The notes under the pieces were generated by a model. It did no database searches and was not told the origin of the DNA. It saw nothing but the letters and a program-made list of their open reading frames with translations. The position numbers and the translations under genes are program-made. A stretch of 64,000 bases of DNA from Pseudomonas persica (GTDB lineage: Bacteria > Pseudomonadota > Gammaproteobacteria > Pseudomonadales > Pseudomonadaceae). Of the stretch, positions 47,328 to 57,247 are shown piece by piece. The first letter of the stretch is position 1; each line of letters opens with the position of its first letter. The stretch lies in the NCBI RefSeq assembly GCF_900291015.1, contig NZ_OLKL01000039.1, positions 124,238 through 188,237 of the forward strand, read 5' to 3'.

Positions 47328-48488
47328 CTAGCGCCCGACCGAGGTCAACCATTCGGCCATTGCGGTATCTTCGAGTGCATACTCACCACGATTGGCCTTC
47401 CAGACCAGTTCCTTGTCGCGCAGAGCATCAAGGGCCTTCTGTACGTTAGGTGTGCTGGCATTGGCCTCGGTTTGGGCCAGTTCCAGCTTGCGGCTGACAT
47501 CGGCCAGGGTTTGCTCGGCAAAGGGCGAAAAAGGCTGCCGGCCAAGTGTGCGCTCGGCCATTACCTCAAGCACTGCCTGCTGCAGGGGCGAAAGCTCGTT
47601 CCAGGCGCTTTCGTAGTCACTCCATACGCCGGCTTGATGATTGAGTACCCCATTGCGCAGCAGCTCACCCAGGTTGCCTGCCTCGCCCAAACCGACACTG
47701 ACCTCGGCCAGCAGCTTGTTGAGCATTTCCGGGCGGCGGCCAACCAGCTCAAAAGCGTATGCCAGGTCCTCGACCTTGAACTGGTTGCTGTCGGCCAGGC
47801 GCTGGTTCCACAAGGCCGTGATGAACTCCACATATTCACGCCCCAGCAAGGGGAATGGCGTGATACTGGCACCAAAGAACGGCTGCTTGCTCTTCAACAC
47901 CAGGTTGGCCAGCTTGTCGCGGCTGGAACCGGTGAACACCAGGCGCAAGCCATCCGGACGGTCACCACGGTTGAGATGGTCCCGCGCGGCCTTTAGCGCG
48001 AACATCGCGTTCAGGCCATCTTTACTGTTGAGGGCATGCTGGGCCTCGTCGATGATCAGTACCACCATCTGCCCCGACACTTGGTGCAACACGGCAAGCG
48101 CCTGAGCCAAGGTCGTACCCTCAGGCAGGTGCGGGCGGGTAAAGTCCCAACTGAGGGTACGCAGCAGGTTCACCTTGTCGATACCTGCCTTTTTCGCAGC
48201 TTTGGCCAGCGCACCTTCGAAGTGACCCAGCGCAGCACCGATGGCGCCACTGATCAGTTCTGCCGGCGCGGCGTCGCGGTCCGACCACAGATCGACGTAA
48301 ACCGGTAGCCAGCCGCGCCGAACGCATTCGGGGATGAAGTCATTGTTGAGGAAGGTGCTCTTGCCCGTACGCCGGGGCGCGGCGAGGAACATGCCAGAGC
48401 TGTAATCGACCAGCGACTCACCGGCCAGGTCCTGGCCCAGGGCCTTGGCCAACTGATCACGACGCAGCAGCGGGCGAATGGGCGACAT
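47328..48488 (-). CDS. AAA/STAND-like ATP-binding protein
   Basis: A 386-aa P-loop ATPase. Walker A is APRRTGKSTF (about 37), Walker B is VVLIIDEAQHAL (about 142), and LVFTGSSRDKL (about 184) is a sensor-1 region. The C-terminal part (about 290-386) looks like winged helices (LSPLQQAVLEVMAERTLG, VQKALDALRDKELVWKANRG), as in archaeal-type ATPases and ExeA-like proteins. It may act as an ATP-driven switch. The role is not known. The upstream region is AT-rich, and the neighbouring divergent gene encodes a secretin-like protein. Confidence 0.8.
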   Translation of the reverse strand: MSPIRPLLRRDQLAKALGQDLAGESLVDYSSGMFLAAPRRTGKSTFLNNDFIPECVRRGWLPVYVDLWSDRDAAPAELISGAIGAALGHFEGALAKAAKKAGIDKVNLLRTLSWDFTRPHLPEGTTLAQALAVLHQVSGQMVVLIIDEAQHALNSKDGLNAMFALKAARDHLNRGDRPDGLRLVFTGSSRDKLANLVLKSKQPFFGASITPFPLLGREYVEFITALWNQRLADSNQFKVEDLAYAFELVGRRPEMLNKLLAEVSVGLGEAGNLGELLRNGVLNHQAGVWSDYESAWNELSPLQQAVLEVMAERTLGRQPFSPFAEQTLADVSRKLELAQTEANASTPNVQKALDALRDKELVWKANRGEYALEDTAMAEWLTSVGR

Positions 48489-48560
48489 GTGATTATCCTA
48501 AATTATCTCAATGACTATAATTTATAGCCTACAAGATAAAACCCGATAGATCACCCCATC
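48489..48560. promoter_or_regulatory. AT-rich divergent control region
   Basis: AT-rich sequence unlike its surroundings, with several TATAAT-like hexamers (for example CTATAATTTATAG). It probably holds the ATPase promoter; exact elements are unclear. Confidence 0.35.
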
Positions 48561-48645
48561 ACCGCACATCACCGACGTGATCCAGATCCTGCACACAGCC
48601 GGTAATTTTGCCATCATGTTGGTTCACCCTGCGGAGATCATGGAC

Positions 48646-49380
48646 ATGCCGCTACGCCCCCTATGCGCCGCCCTGCTGCTGGCCGCCAGCCTTACCGCCC
48701 AAGCCGCCACCGAGGTACTGCCGTTACAGCACCGCAGCAGCACCGAACTGCTGCCCGCCACCCAGGCGTTCATCGGCAAGGACGGCACGGTCAGCGCTTT
48801 CGAGAACAAGCTGATCGTCAATGCCAGCCCCGAGCGCATCGACGACCTGCGCACCTTGCTGCAACAGCTGGACACCGCACCCAAGCGCCTGCTGATCAGC
48901 GTCGACAACAACGACAGCAACTTCCAGGACAACCGTGGCAACGCGCGCGTCATCCATTACGGCACCAGCAACCGTGACGGCGGCATGCAGCAGGTCCAGG
49001 CCAGCGAAGGCCAGCCGGCACTGATCCAGGTAGGCCAGAGCATCCCGATCACCAGCACCAGTACCGACGGCTACGGGCGCATCCAGAGCAACACCGAATA
49101 CCGCAACGTGACCCAGGGCTTCTACGTCACCCCAAGCCTGAGTGGCGAAACGGTTCGTCTGCAAATAAGCAGCAATAATGACCGCATCAGCCATGAACGT
49201 GCAGATGTAGTGAATGTGCAAAGCACCGACACGACAGTCACCGGCAAGCTCGGCGAATGGATCACACTGGCCGGGCACAATCAGCAGAGCCAAGCCGATC
49301 GCAGCGTATCAAGCCGCAACTACAGCACCCAGCGCGGTGAAAACATGACTTTACGTGTCAAAGTCGACCTTCTCGACTGA
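48646..49380 (+). CDS. Orphan secretin-like protein (secretin N/NolW and partial secretin domain)
   Basis: A 244-aa exported protein. The signal peptide is MPLRPLCAALLLAASLTAQA. Residues about 22-85 resemble a secretin N (NolW) domain (VLPLQHRSSTELLPATQAFI, then NKLIVNASPERIDDLRTLLQ). The second half resembles the outer secretin domain (YRNVTQGFYVTPSLSGETVR, GEWITLAGHNQQSQ) but is short. There are no type II, III or IV pilus genes nearby. The ATG at 48646 is chosen because GGAG lies 9 nt before it. It is divergent from the ATPase gene. It may be a periplasmic or outer-membrane accessory protein. Confidence 0.75.
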   Translation: MPLRPLCAALLLAASLTAQAATEVLPLQHRSSTELLPATQAFIGKDGTVSAFENKLIVNASPERIDDLRTLLQQLDTAPKRLLISVDNNDSNFQDNRGNARVIHYGTSNRDGGMQQVQASEGQPALIQVGQSIPITSTSTDGYGRIQSNTEYRNVTQGFYVTPSLSGETVRLQISSNNDRISHERADVVNVQSTDTTVTGKLGEWITLAGHNQQSQADRSVSSRNYSTQRGENMTLRVKVDLLD

Positions 49381-49447
49381 CCCCAGGCAATTCAAGGCCT
49401 CGACCAAAGGCCTTGAAACTGACTGCCAAGTCGCATTAGACCAAAGA

Positions 49448-49473
49448 TGTAGTAAGCATAAAAAACCACTACA
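49448..49473. promoter_or_regulatory. RccR-like inverted repeat upstream of aceA
   Basis: TGTAGT-N14-ACTACA, perfect arms. Similar TGTAGT/ACTACA sites are what I recall for RccR, the KDPG-responsive regulator of glyoxylate shunt genes in Pseudomonas. It ends 6 nt before a TTGACA hexamer. Confidence 0.6.
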
Positions 49474-49479
49474 AAACAT

Positions 49480-49509
49480 TTGACAGGGTCTTTTTCCCAA
49501 GGGCATGAT
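49480..49509 (+). promoter_or_regulatory. Candidate aceA promoter
   Basis: TTGACA (49480-49485), then CATGAT (49504-49509) after 18 nt. The -35 is ideal and the -10 is weak, fitting a regulated promoter. It would give a leader of about 355 nt. Confidence 0.45.
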
Positions 49510-49870
49510 GGCCTCGCTCCCGCTAATCAGGGGCCCTGGCAAGGGCCTTCGAGGCGCGCTCCTCCCACCCCTGGAGGCGTCTCGTGTCTATACGGCCCAC
49601 AAGGCGGTTCGACGGGATTGCGACTGCAACGAAGAAGTTGTCCCGAGGGACGGAAGCGCATCACCGCAGTACTGGCAATCGCGTAGCACCGCAGCAAGGC
49701 AACCACGAGCCGACCTGCCGGAGCCCCCTTTCGCCTGGCCTGCACACCCTTCCCCTTCGAGCCTTCGCGTTCGCCGCCGCACTCCTGCGAACAGGACAGC
49801 CGCCAGCTCCCTGATCTGCTTCGAGCATCAGCACAATTACCCCAAGATCGATGCGACGAGGTTTATTTCC
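49510..49870 (+). other. Long aceA leader region
   Basis: About 360 nt between the candidate promoter and aceA. It is GC-rich and contains short complementary stretches (GGGGCCCTGG, AAGGGCCTTCG). The aceA frame happens to be open through it, but the translated sequence has no protein-like character. No riboswitch class was recognised. Confidence 0.4.
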
Positions 49871-51196
<1,326 letters not shown>

Positions 51197-51215
51197 TAGT
51201 GGGTTGCTGTTGAAG

Positions 51216-51252
51216 AAAGGCCCGGGGCTTGTGAAAGCCCTGGGCCTTTTTT
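51216..51252 (+). terminator. aceA rho-independent terminator
   Basis: AAAGGCCCGGGGCTT, GTG, AAAGCCCTGGGCCTTT with one mismatch, then a T run, 20 nt after the aceA stop. Confidence 0.9.
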
Positions 51253-51313
51253 ATACCTGCATCCAATCGACGAGGAATACATCGAAACTGTAGGAGCGCA
51301 GCCCAGTGATACC

Positions 51314-51577
51314 TCAGTGCTTCATGCCCAGCTCGGCATCATCCATCAACGCCTTGGCCATCGCGCTGAGGTAATGGGCGACCCAGATCATCATCGGCTT
51401 TTCGTCCATCAGGCCGGTCATAGTGAGTTCACGCACGTAGCCCATCCGTTCCGAAGATTGCTCGCGGGCGTCGCGGCAGGGAATGCCTGGCTCGATGCGG
51501 AACAGTGGGTGGGTGCCGTTTTCGCCTTGGTAGAAGGTGGTTTTGCCGACGGTGAATAGGGTTTCTTCTGTTGTCAT
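51314..51577 (-). CDS. DUF3077 family small protein
   Basis: An 87-aa Pseudomonas-type protein of unknown function. It reads MTTEETLFTVGKTTFYQGEN, then HPLFRIEPGIPCRDAREQSS, and ends in the helix MIWVAHYLSAMAKALMDDAE. The true start is the ATG at 51577, with AGGGG 8 nt before it; the longer frame to 51823 runs into the repeat element. It converges on aceA. A related gene lies at 16495-16806. Confidence 0.82.
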   Translation of the reverse strand: MTTEETLFTVGKTTFYQGENGTHPLFRIEPGIPCRDAREQSSERMGYVRELTMTGLMDEKPMMIWVAHYLSAMAKALMDDAELGMKH

Positions 51578-51693
51578 TGATGTATCCCCTGGAATGTCTC
51601 GAATGCCTGGATGAGCCGGATCAAGGGGGCCTCGAGGGAATGAGATTGCGTCAGGGCGGCGAGATGCCTGCCTCGGCTTTGGCGGTGTCGCGC

Positions 51694-51918
51694 AGATCGA
51701 GCGCCGCCCGCGCGGCGCATCGCGAGCTGCGCTCGCTCCTACGTTTGTTTCGGGCCAATTATGCCTATGGGATTTGCGCGCGGACGCCTTGGCACATGAC
51801 GCGAGATCGCGTCGTACGAACAAGGCGGTCGCGCGCGCCTGTCACAGGCGTTACTGGCCCGAAACAAACGTAGGAGCGAGCGCAGCTCGCGATGCGCCGC
51901 GCGGGCGGCGCTCGATCT
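51694..51918. repeat. 225-nt nested inverted-repeat element
   Basis: Two perfect 64-bp arms, 51694-51757 and 51855-51918, enclose 97 nt. Inside is a second stem (CGCCTTG at 51785-51791 with CAAGGCG at 51821-51827, extended by CGCGCG on both sides) and at the centre a near-palindrome GACGCGAGATCGCGTC (51798-51813). The whole could fold into one long hairpin. It has no coding character. It lies in the gap between the DUF3077 gene and the nuo promoter region. Confidence 0.92.
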
Positions 51919-52413
51919 CATAGGCGCTGCATTCCTTTCGCCATACCCATGGCAGCCCTGACTCAATCCAAGCGCTCAACCGATAAAGTATTGACCCAGA
52001 GCGGTGCAAGCGGTGCCGACAGCTGCTAGAACAGGCGTTTTTCGCATTTGCAAGTAGGGATGAATCGCCAGATGAACTTTACAAGGCGCAGAACAACCCA
52101 ATTACATGGCATCGACTCAAATGATATCAATTATCATTACGAAACCTGCAATTCGTTACCCGTCGCAAGAAACATAATTAACAAAACCGCACGCAATCCC
52201 CGAATCTCAAGGCTTTCAGCCAGTTACAAGCTGGTTTTGTACTTAATCCTACGAATAAATTTGCGACAGAAATTTTACTTGCACCGGGTTTACCCATAAA
52301 ATCAGCGCGATTGATTCAGCTGCGACATTTGGTCACTGCATGTGCGACGCCAGGTCGCCGCTCTACACTTATTTCAGACTGCAGAGCTGGGTCTCTGTAT
52401 AAGGATCTCTAGC
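51919..52413 (+). promoter_or_regulatory. AT-rich nuo upstream region
   Basis: Nearly 500 nt without a gene, clearly richer in A and T than the surroundings, especially 52030-52300. It holds a Fur-like box (52120-52138), stretches such as TAATTAACAAAA, and ends with AAGGA 9 nt before nuoA. No single promoter can be fixed. A short frame at 52048-52299 has no protein-like sequence. Confidence 0.5.
52120..52138. promoter_or_regulatory. Fur-box-like inverted repeat upstream of nuoA
   Basis: AATGATA-TCAAT-TATCATT, perfect arms, 276 nt before nuoA. The arms are the same as those in Fur boxes, but the spacing differs from the ideal 19-mer. Confidence 0.45.
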
Positions 52414-52827
52414 ATGTCCGATTCGGCAGGACTCATCGCCCACAACTGGGGCTTTGCCATCTTCCTCCTGGGTGTCGTCGGCCTGTGCGCCTTCATGCTC
52501 GGCCTGTCCAGCCTGCTCGGTAGCAAGGCCTGGGGCCGCGCCAAGAACGAACCCTTCGAATCCGGCATGCTGCCTGTCGGCAGCGCCCGCCTGCGCCTGT
52601 CCGCCAAATTCTATCTGGTCGCGATGCTGTTCGTGATCTTCGATATCGAAGCCCTCTTTCTCTTTGCATGGTCTGTGTCCGTCCGCGAAAGCGGCTGGAC
52701 CGGATTCGTCGAAGCACTCGTTTTCATAGCAATTCTGTTGGCTGGTCTTGTCTACCTATGGCGCGTCGGGGCACTTGATTGGGCTCCCGAAGGTCGCCGC
52801 AAGCGGCAAGCGAAGCTGAAACAATGA
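52414..52827 (+). CDS. nuoA: NADH-quinone oxidoreductase subunit A
   Basis: Membrane subunit of complex I with three helices. The 137 aa contain KNEPFESGMLPVGSARLRLS, the conserved loop near the quinone site, and KFYLVAMLFVIFDIEALFLF for helix 2. The ATG at 52414 is used; AAGGA lies 9 nt before it. The longer frame from 52342 is untranslated leader. It is the first gene of the nuo operon, 9 nt before nuoB. Confidence 0.96.
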   Translation: MSDSAGLIAHNWGFAIFLLGVVGLCAFMLGLSSLLGSKAWGRAKNEPFESGMLPVGSARLRLSAKFYLVAMLFVIFDIEALFLFAWSVSVRESGWTGFVEALVFIAILLAGLVYLWRVGALDWAPEGRRKRQAKLKQ

Positions 52828-52836
52828 GGCTTTGGC

Positions 52837-53514
52837 ATGCAATACAATCTCACCAGAATCGATCCGGATGCGCCCAACGAGCAGTACCCGGTCGGTGAAC
52901 GGGAAACCGTCACCGATCAACTGCTAGAGGACCAGGTCCACAAGAACATCTTCATGGGCAAGCTTGAAGATGTGCTGCGTGGCGCGGTCAACTGGGGCCG
53001 CAAGAACTCCCTCTGGCCGTACAACTTCGGCCTGTCCTGCTGCTACGTGGAAATGACCACGGCCTTCACGGCACCCCACGACATCGCCCGCTTCGGCGCC
53101 GAAGTCATCCGGGCCTCGCCGCGTCAGGCCGACTTCATGGTCATCGCCGGTACCTGCTTCGTCAAAATGGCGCCGATCATTCAGCGCCTGTACGAGCAGA
53201 TGCTCGAGCCGAAATGGGTCATCTCCATGGGTTCGTGCGCCAACTCCGGTGGCATGTACGATATCTACTCGGTCGTTCAGGGGGTCGACAAGTTCCTCCC
53301 CGTGGACGTCTATGTGCCCGGCTGCCCGCCACGCCCTGAGGCTTTCCTGCAAGGCTTGATGCTGCTGCAGGAGTCGATCGGCCAAGAACGACGCCCGCTT
53401 TCCTGGGTTGTTGGTGATCAAGGTATTTACCGTGCCGAGATGCCAGCCCAGAAAGACCTGCGTCGTGAGCAGCGCATTGCCGTAACCAACCTGCGCAGCC
53501 CCGACGAAGTCTGA
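52837..53514 (+). CDS. nuoB: NADH-quinone oxidoreductase subunit B
   Basis: Peripheral-arm subunit that binds cluster N2, the last iron-sulfur centre before quinone. The 225 aa carry the four ligands in GLSCCYVEM (adjacent Cys pair), GTCFVKM, and VPGCPPRPEAF, with SMGSCANSGGMYD between. The extended N-terminus and C-terminus are as in other pseudomonads. GAGG lies 7 nt before the ATG. It is followed by nuoCD after 78 nt, the first sizeable gap in the operon. Confidence 0.97.
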   Translation: MQYNLTRIDPDAPNEQYPVGERETVTDQLLEDQVHKNIFMGKLEDVLRGAVNWGRKNSLWPYNFGLSCCYVEMTTAFTAPHDIARFGAEVIRASPRQADFMVIAGTCFVKMAPIIQRLYEQMLEPKWVISMGSCANSGGMYDIYSVVQGVDKFLPVDVYVPGCPPRPEAFLQGLMLLQESIGQERRPLSWVVGDQGIYRAEMPAQKDLRREQRIAVTNLRSPDEV

Positions 53515-53592
53515 TCCAGCGACCTGCCGCCCGCTCCCCTGGAGCCGGCGGCCTGGCTTCATTCTTAACGTTGACCCAAAGCGACCGAGACC

Positions 53593-55374
53593 ATGACAGC
53601 GGACAACGCTATTTTCATTCCGCCCTACAAGGCTGACGACCAGGATGTGGTCGTCGAACTGCACAACCGTTTTGGCGCCGAAGCTTTCGTCGCCCAGGAA
53701 ACCCGCACCGGCATGCCCGTGCTGTGGGTCAAGCGCGAGCAACTCAAAGAAGTGCTCAGCTTCCTGCGTGGCGTAGCCAAACCGTACAGCATGCTGTACG
53801 ACCTGCACGGCGTCGACGAACGCCTACGCACCCAGCGCCGCGGCCTGCCCGCTGCCGACTTCAGCGTGTTCTACCACCTGCTGTCGATCGAGCGTAACAG
53901 CGATGTGATGATCAAGGTGTCGCTCAGCGAAGGCGACCTGAACCTGCCGACCGTGACCGGTATCTGGCCAAACGCCAACTGGTACGAGCGCGAAGTCTGG
54001 GACATGTTCGGCATCGACTTTGCCGGCCACCCGCACCTCAGCCGCATCATGATGCCGCCCACCTGGGAAGGCCACCCGCTGCGCAAGGACTACCCGGCCC
54101 GCGCCACCGAGTTCGACCCCTACAGCCTGACCCTGGCCAAGCAGCAGCTTGAAGAGGAATCGGCACGCTTCAACCCGGAAGCCTGGGGCATGAAGCGCCA
54201 GGGCGCCAACGAGGACTACATGTTCCTCAACCTCGGCCCCAACCACCCTTCCGCGCACGGTGCCTTCCGTATCGTCCTGCAGCTGGACGGTGAAGAGATC
54301 GTCGACTGCGTACCGGACATCGGCTACCACCACCGTGGTGCCGAAAAAATGGCCGAGCGCCAGTCCTGGCACAGCTTCATCCCCTACACCGACCGTATCG
54401 ACTACCTCGGCGGGGTAATGAACAACCTGCCGTACGTGCTCGCGGTCGAGAAGCTGGCCGGCATCAAGGTGCCACAGAAGGTCGACACCATCCGCGTGAT
54501 GCTGGCCGAGTTCTTCCGTATCACCAGCCACCTGCTGTTCCTGGGTACCTATATCCAGGACGTCGGCGCCATGACCCCGGTGTTCTTCACCTTCACCGAC
54601 CGCCAGCGCGCCTACACCGTGATCGAAGCGATCACCGGTTTCCGCCTGCACCCGGCCTGGTACCGCATCGGCGGCGTCGCCCACGACCTGCCGCGCGGCT
54701 GGGACAAGCTGGTCAAGGACTTCGTCGAATGGCTGCCCAAGCGCCTCGACGAATACACCAAGGCTGCCCTGCAGAACAGCATCCTCAAGGGCCGCACCAT
54801 CGGCGTTGCCGCGTACAACACCAAGGAAGCCCTGGCCTGGGGTACCACCGGTGCCGGCCTGCGTGCCACCGGTTGCGACTTCGACCTGCGCAAGGCCCGC
54901 CCCTACTCCGGCTACGAGAACTTCGAATTCGAAGTACCGCTGGCCCACAACGGCGATGCCTACGATCGCTGCATGGTCCGTGTCGAGGAGATGCGCCAGA
55001 GTATCCGCATCATCGACCAGTGCCTGCGCAACATGCCGGAAGGCCCGTACAAGGCGGACCACCCGCTGACCACGCCGCCGCCGAAAGAGCGCACCCTGCA
55101 GCACATCGAGACCCTGATCACGCACTTCCTGCAAGTCTCGTGGGGCCCGGTCATGCCGGCCAACGAGTCGTTCCAGATGATCGAGGCGACCAAGGGCATC
55201 AACAGTTACTACCTGACGAGCGATGGCGGCACCATGAGCTACCGCACCCGGATCCGTACCCCGAGCTACCCGCACCTGCAGCAGATCCCTTCGGTGATCA
55301 AAGGCAGCATGGTTGCCGACCTCATTGCGTACCTGGGCAGTATCGACTTCGTTATGGCTGACGTGGACCGCTAA
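53593..55374 (+). CDS. nuoCD: NADH-quinone oxidoreductase fused subunit C/D
   Basis: A 593-aa fusion of the 30-kDa (NuoC, about 1-190) and 49-kDa (NuoD, about 210-593) subunits, as in E. coli. NuoC shows NWYEREVWDMFGIDFAGHPH and DYPARATEFDPY. NuoD starts at NLGPNHPSAHGAFRIVLQLD and has VDCVPDIGYHHRGAEKMAER and the C-terminal YYLTSDGGTMSYRTRIRTPS. NuoD forms the quinone pocket with NuoB. The next gene, nuoE, starts 2 nt after the stop. Confidence 0.97.
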   Translation: MTADNAIFIPPYKADDQDVVVELHNRFGAEAFVAQETRTGMPVLWVKREQLKEVLSFLRGVAKPYSMLYDLHGVDERLRTQRRGLPAADFSVFYHLLSIERNSDVMIKVSLSEGDLNLPTVTGIWPNANWYEREVWDMFGIDFAGHPHLSRIMMPPTWEGHPLRKDYPARATEFDPYSLTLAKQQLEEESARFNPEAWGMKRQGANEDYMFLNLGPNHPSAHGAFRIVLQLDGEEIVDCVPDIGYHHRGAEKMAERQSWHSFIPYTDRIDYLGGVMNNLPYVLAVEKLAGIKVPQKVDTIRVMLAEFFRITSHLLFLGTYIQDVGAMTPVFFTFTDRQRAYTVIEAITGFRLHPAWYRIGGVAHDLPRGWDKLVKDFVEWLPKRLDEYTKAALQNSILKGRTIGVAAYNTKEALAWGTTGAGLRATGCDFDLRKARPYSGYENFEFEVPLAHNGDAYDRCMVRVEEMRQSIRIIDQCLRNMPEGPYKADHPLTTPPPKERTLQHIETLITHFLQVSWGPVMPANESFQMIEATKGINSYYLTSDGGTMSYRTRIRTPSYPHLQQIPSVIKGSMVADLIAYLGSIDFVMADVDR

Positions 55375-55376
55375 GC

Positions 55377-55874
55377 ATGAACAGCACGCTTATCCAGACA
55401 GACCGTTTCGCCCTGAGCGAAACCGAGCGCTCGGCCATCGAGCACGAAATGCATCACTACGAGGACCCGCGCGCGGCGTCCATCGAAGCCCTGAAGATCG
55501 TCCAGAAGGAACGTGGCTGGGTGCCGGACGGCGCCATCCACGCCATCGGCGAAGTGCTGGGCATCCCGGCCAGCGACGTCGAAGGTGTCGCCACCTTCTA
55601 CAGCCAGATCTTCCGTCAGCCGGTCGGCCGCCACATCATCCGTGTGTGCGACAGCATGGTCTGCTACATCGGCGGCCATGAATCGGTGGTCAGCCAGATC
55701 CAGAGCGAACTGGGCATCGGCCTCGGCCAGACCACCGCGGACGGGCGCTTCACCCTGCTGCCGGTGTGCTGCCTGGGCAACTGCGACAAAGCCCCGGCGC
55801 TGATGATCGACGACGACACCTTCGGTGACGTGCAGCCGGCTGGCGTTTCCAAACTGCTGGAGGGTTACGTATGA
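55377..55874 (+). CDS. nuoE: NADH-quinone oxidoreductase subunit E
   Basis: A 165-aa subunit with a [2Fe-2S] cluster (N1a). The four Cys are in VCDSMVC (about 91 and 96) and CCLGNCDKAP (about 132-136). VEGVATFYSQIFRQPVGRH is conserved. The stop overlaps the nuoF ATG by 4 nt (55871-55874), so the two are coupled. Confidence 0.96.
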   Translation: MNSTLIQTDRFALSETERSAIEHEMHHYEDPRAASIEALKIVQKERGWVPDGAIHAIGEVLGIPASDVEGVATFYSQIFRQPVGRHIIRVCDSMVCYIGGHESVVSQIQSELGIGLGQTTADGRFTLLPVCCLGNCDKAPALMIDDDTFGDVQPAGVSKLLEGYV

Positions 55875-57247
55875 CCATTACTTCCTTCGGCCCGGCCAAC
55901 CGCATCGCGCGCACGGCCGAAACCCACCCGCTGACCTGGCGCCTGCGAGACGACGGCGAGCCGGTCTGGCTTGCCGAGTACGAGTCGAAGAACGGCTACG
56001 CCGCTGCGCGCAAGGCGCTGGCGCAGATGTCGGCCGACGACATCGTGCAGAGCGTCAAGGACTCCGGCCTCAAGGGCCGCGGTGGCGCAGGCTTCCCCAC
56101 TGGCGTGAAGTGGGGCCTGATGCCCAAAGACGAATCCATGAACATCCGCTACCTGCTGTGCAACGCGGACGAAATGGAGCCGAATACCTGGAAGGACCGC
56201 ATGCTGATGGAGCAACAGCCCCATCTGCTGGTCGAGGGCATGCTGATCAGCGCCCGCGCCCTGAAGGCCTACCGTGGCTACATCTTCCTGCGTGGCGAAT
56301 ACACCACCGCAGCGAAGAACCTCAACCGCGCCATCGACGAAGCCAAGGCCGCCGGCCTGCTGGGCAAGAACATCCTCGGTAGCGGTTTCGATTTCGAGCT
56401 GTTCGTGCACACCGGTGCCGGCCGCTACATCTGCGGTGAAGAAACCGCACTGATCAACTCGCTGGAAGGCCGCCGCGCCAACCCGCGTTCCAAGCCGCCC
56501 TTCCCTGCTGCCGTTGGCGTGTGGGGCAAGCCGACTTGCGTGAACAACGTCGAGACCCTGTGCAACGTGCCGGCCATCGTCGCCAACGGCAACGACTGGT
56601 ACAAGTCGCTGGCCCGCGAAGGCAGCGAAGACCACGGCACCAAGCTGATGGGCTTCTCCGGCAAGGTGAAAAACCCGGGCCTGTGGGAACTGCCGTTCGG
56701 CGTCACCGCCCGTGAACTGTTCGAAGACTACGCCGGCGGCATGCGCGACGGCTTCAAGCTCAAGTGCTGGCAGCCAGGCGGTGCCGGTACCGGCTTCCTG
56801 CTGCCAGAGCACCTCGACGCGCAGATGTACGCCGGTGGCATCGCCAAGGTCGGCACCCGTATGGGTACCGGTCTGGCCATGGCGGTGGACGACAGCATCA
56901 ACATGGTTTCGCTGCTGCGCAACATGGAAGAGTTCTTCGCCCGCGAGTCGTGCGGCTGGTGCACCCCATGCCGTGACGGCCTGCCGTGGAGCGTGAAGAT
57001 GCTGCGCGCACTGGAGAAAGGCCAGGGCCGCGCCGAAGACATCGAGACGCTGCTGGGCCTGGTCAACTTCCTCGGCCCAGGCCGTACCTTCTGCGCTCAC
57101 GCGCCGGGTGCCGTCGAGCCGCTGGGCAGTGCCATCAAATACTTCCGGTCGGAGTTCGAGGCCGGTGTCGCTCCCGCTCACGCGGGCGACACCCTGCGCC
57201 CGAACCTTCCCGTTAATCAGAGCGGGCCGATCGTGGTCGGCGCATAA
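55871..57247 (+). CDS. nuoF: NADH-quinone oxidoreductase subunit F
   Basis: NADH-dehydrogenating subunit with FMN and a [4Fe-4S] cluster (N3). The 458 aa have GRGGAGFPTGVKWG (FMN, about 66), YICGEETALINSLEGRR (NADH), and the cluster Cys in ESCGWCTPCRDG (about 359) plus a later Cys in TFCAHAPG. The C-terminal tail has a short hairpin sequence (CCCGCTCACGCGGGC, 57173-57187) that recurs in the gap after the gene. Confidence 0.97.
   Translation: MTITSFGPANRIARTAETHPLTWRLRDDGEPVWLAEYESKNGYAAARKALAQMSADDIVQSVKDSGLKGRGGAGFPTGVKWGLMPKDESMNIRYLLCNADEMEPNTWKDRMLMEQQPHLLVEGMLISARALKAYRGYIFLRGEYTTAAKNLNRAIDEAKAAGLLGKNILGSGFDFELFVHTGAGRYICGEETALINSLEGRRANPRSKPPFPAAVGVWGKPTCVNNVETLCNVPAIVANGNDWYKSLAREGSEDHGTKLMGFSGKVKNPGLWELPFGVTARELFEDYAGGMRDGFKLKCWQPGGAGTGFLLPEHLDAQMYAGGIAKVGTRMGTGLAMAVDDSINMVSLLRNMEEFFARESCGWCTPCRDGLPWSVKMLRALEKGQGRAEDIETLLGLVNFLGPGRTFCAHAPGAVEPLGSAIKYFRSEFEAGVAPAHAGDTLRPNLPVNQSGPIVVGA

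Noticed and set aside
49505..49870. 122-codon in-frame extension upstream of aceA
   Set aside because: Isocitrate lyase of 441 aa is complete from 49871. The extension has no family resemblance, and the true start has a ribosome site.
51571..51966. Short frames on both strands giving the same AARAAHRELRSLLRLFRA peptide
   Set aside because: The identical peptides come from the two 64-bp arms of the inverted repeat and are not genes.
52048..52299. 83-codon frame upstream of nuoA
   Set aside because: AT-rich non-coding sequence containing a Fur-like box. Composition is unlike proteins of this genome and there is no start support.
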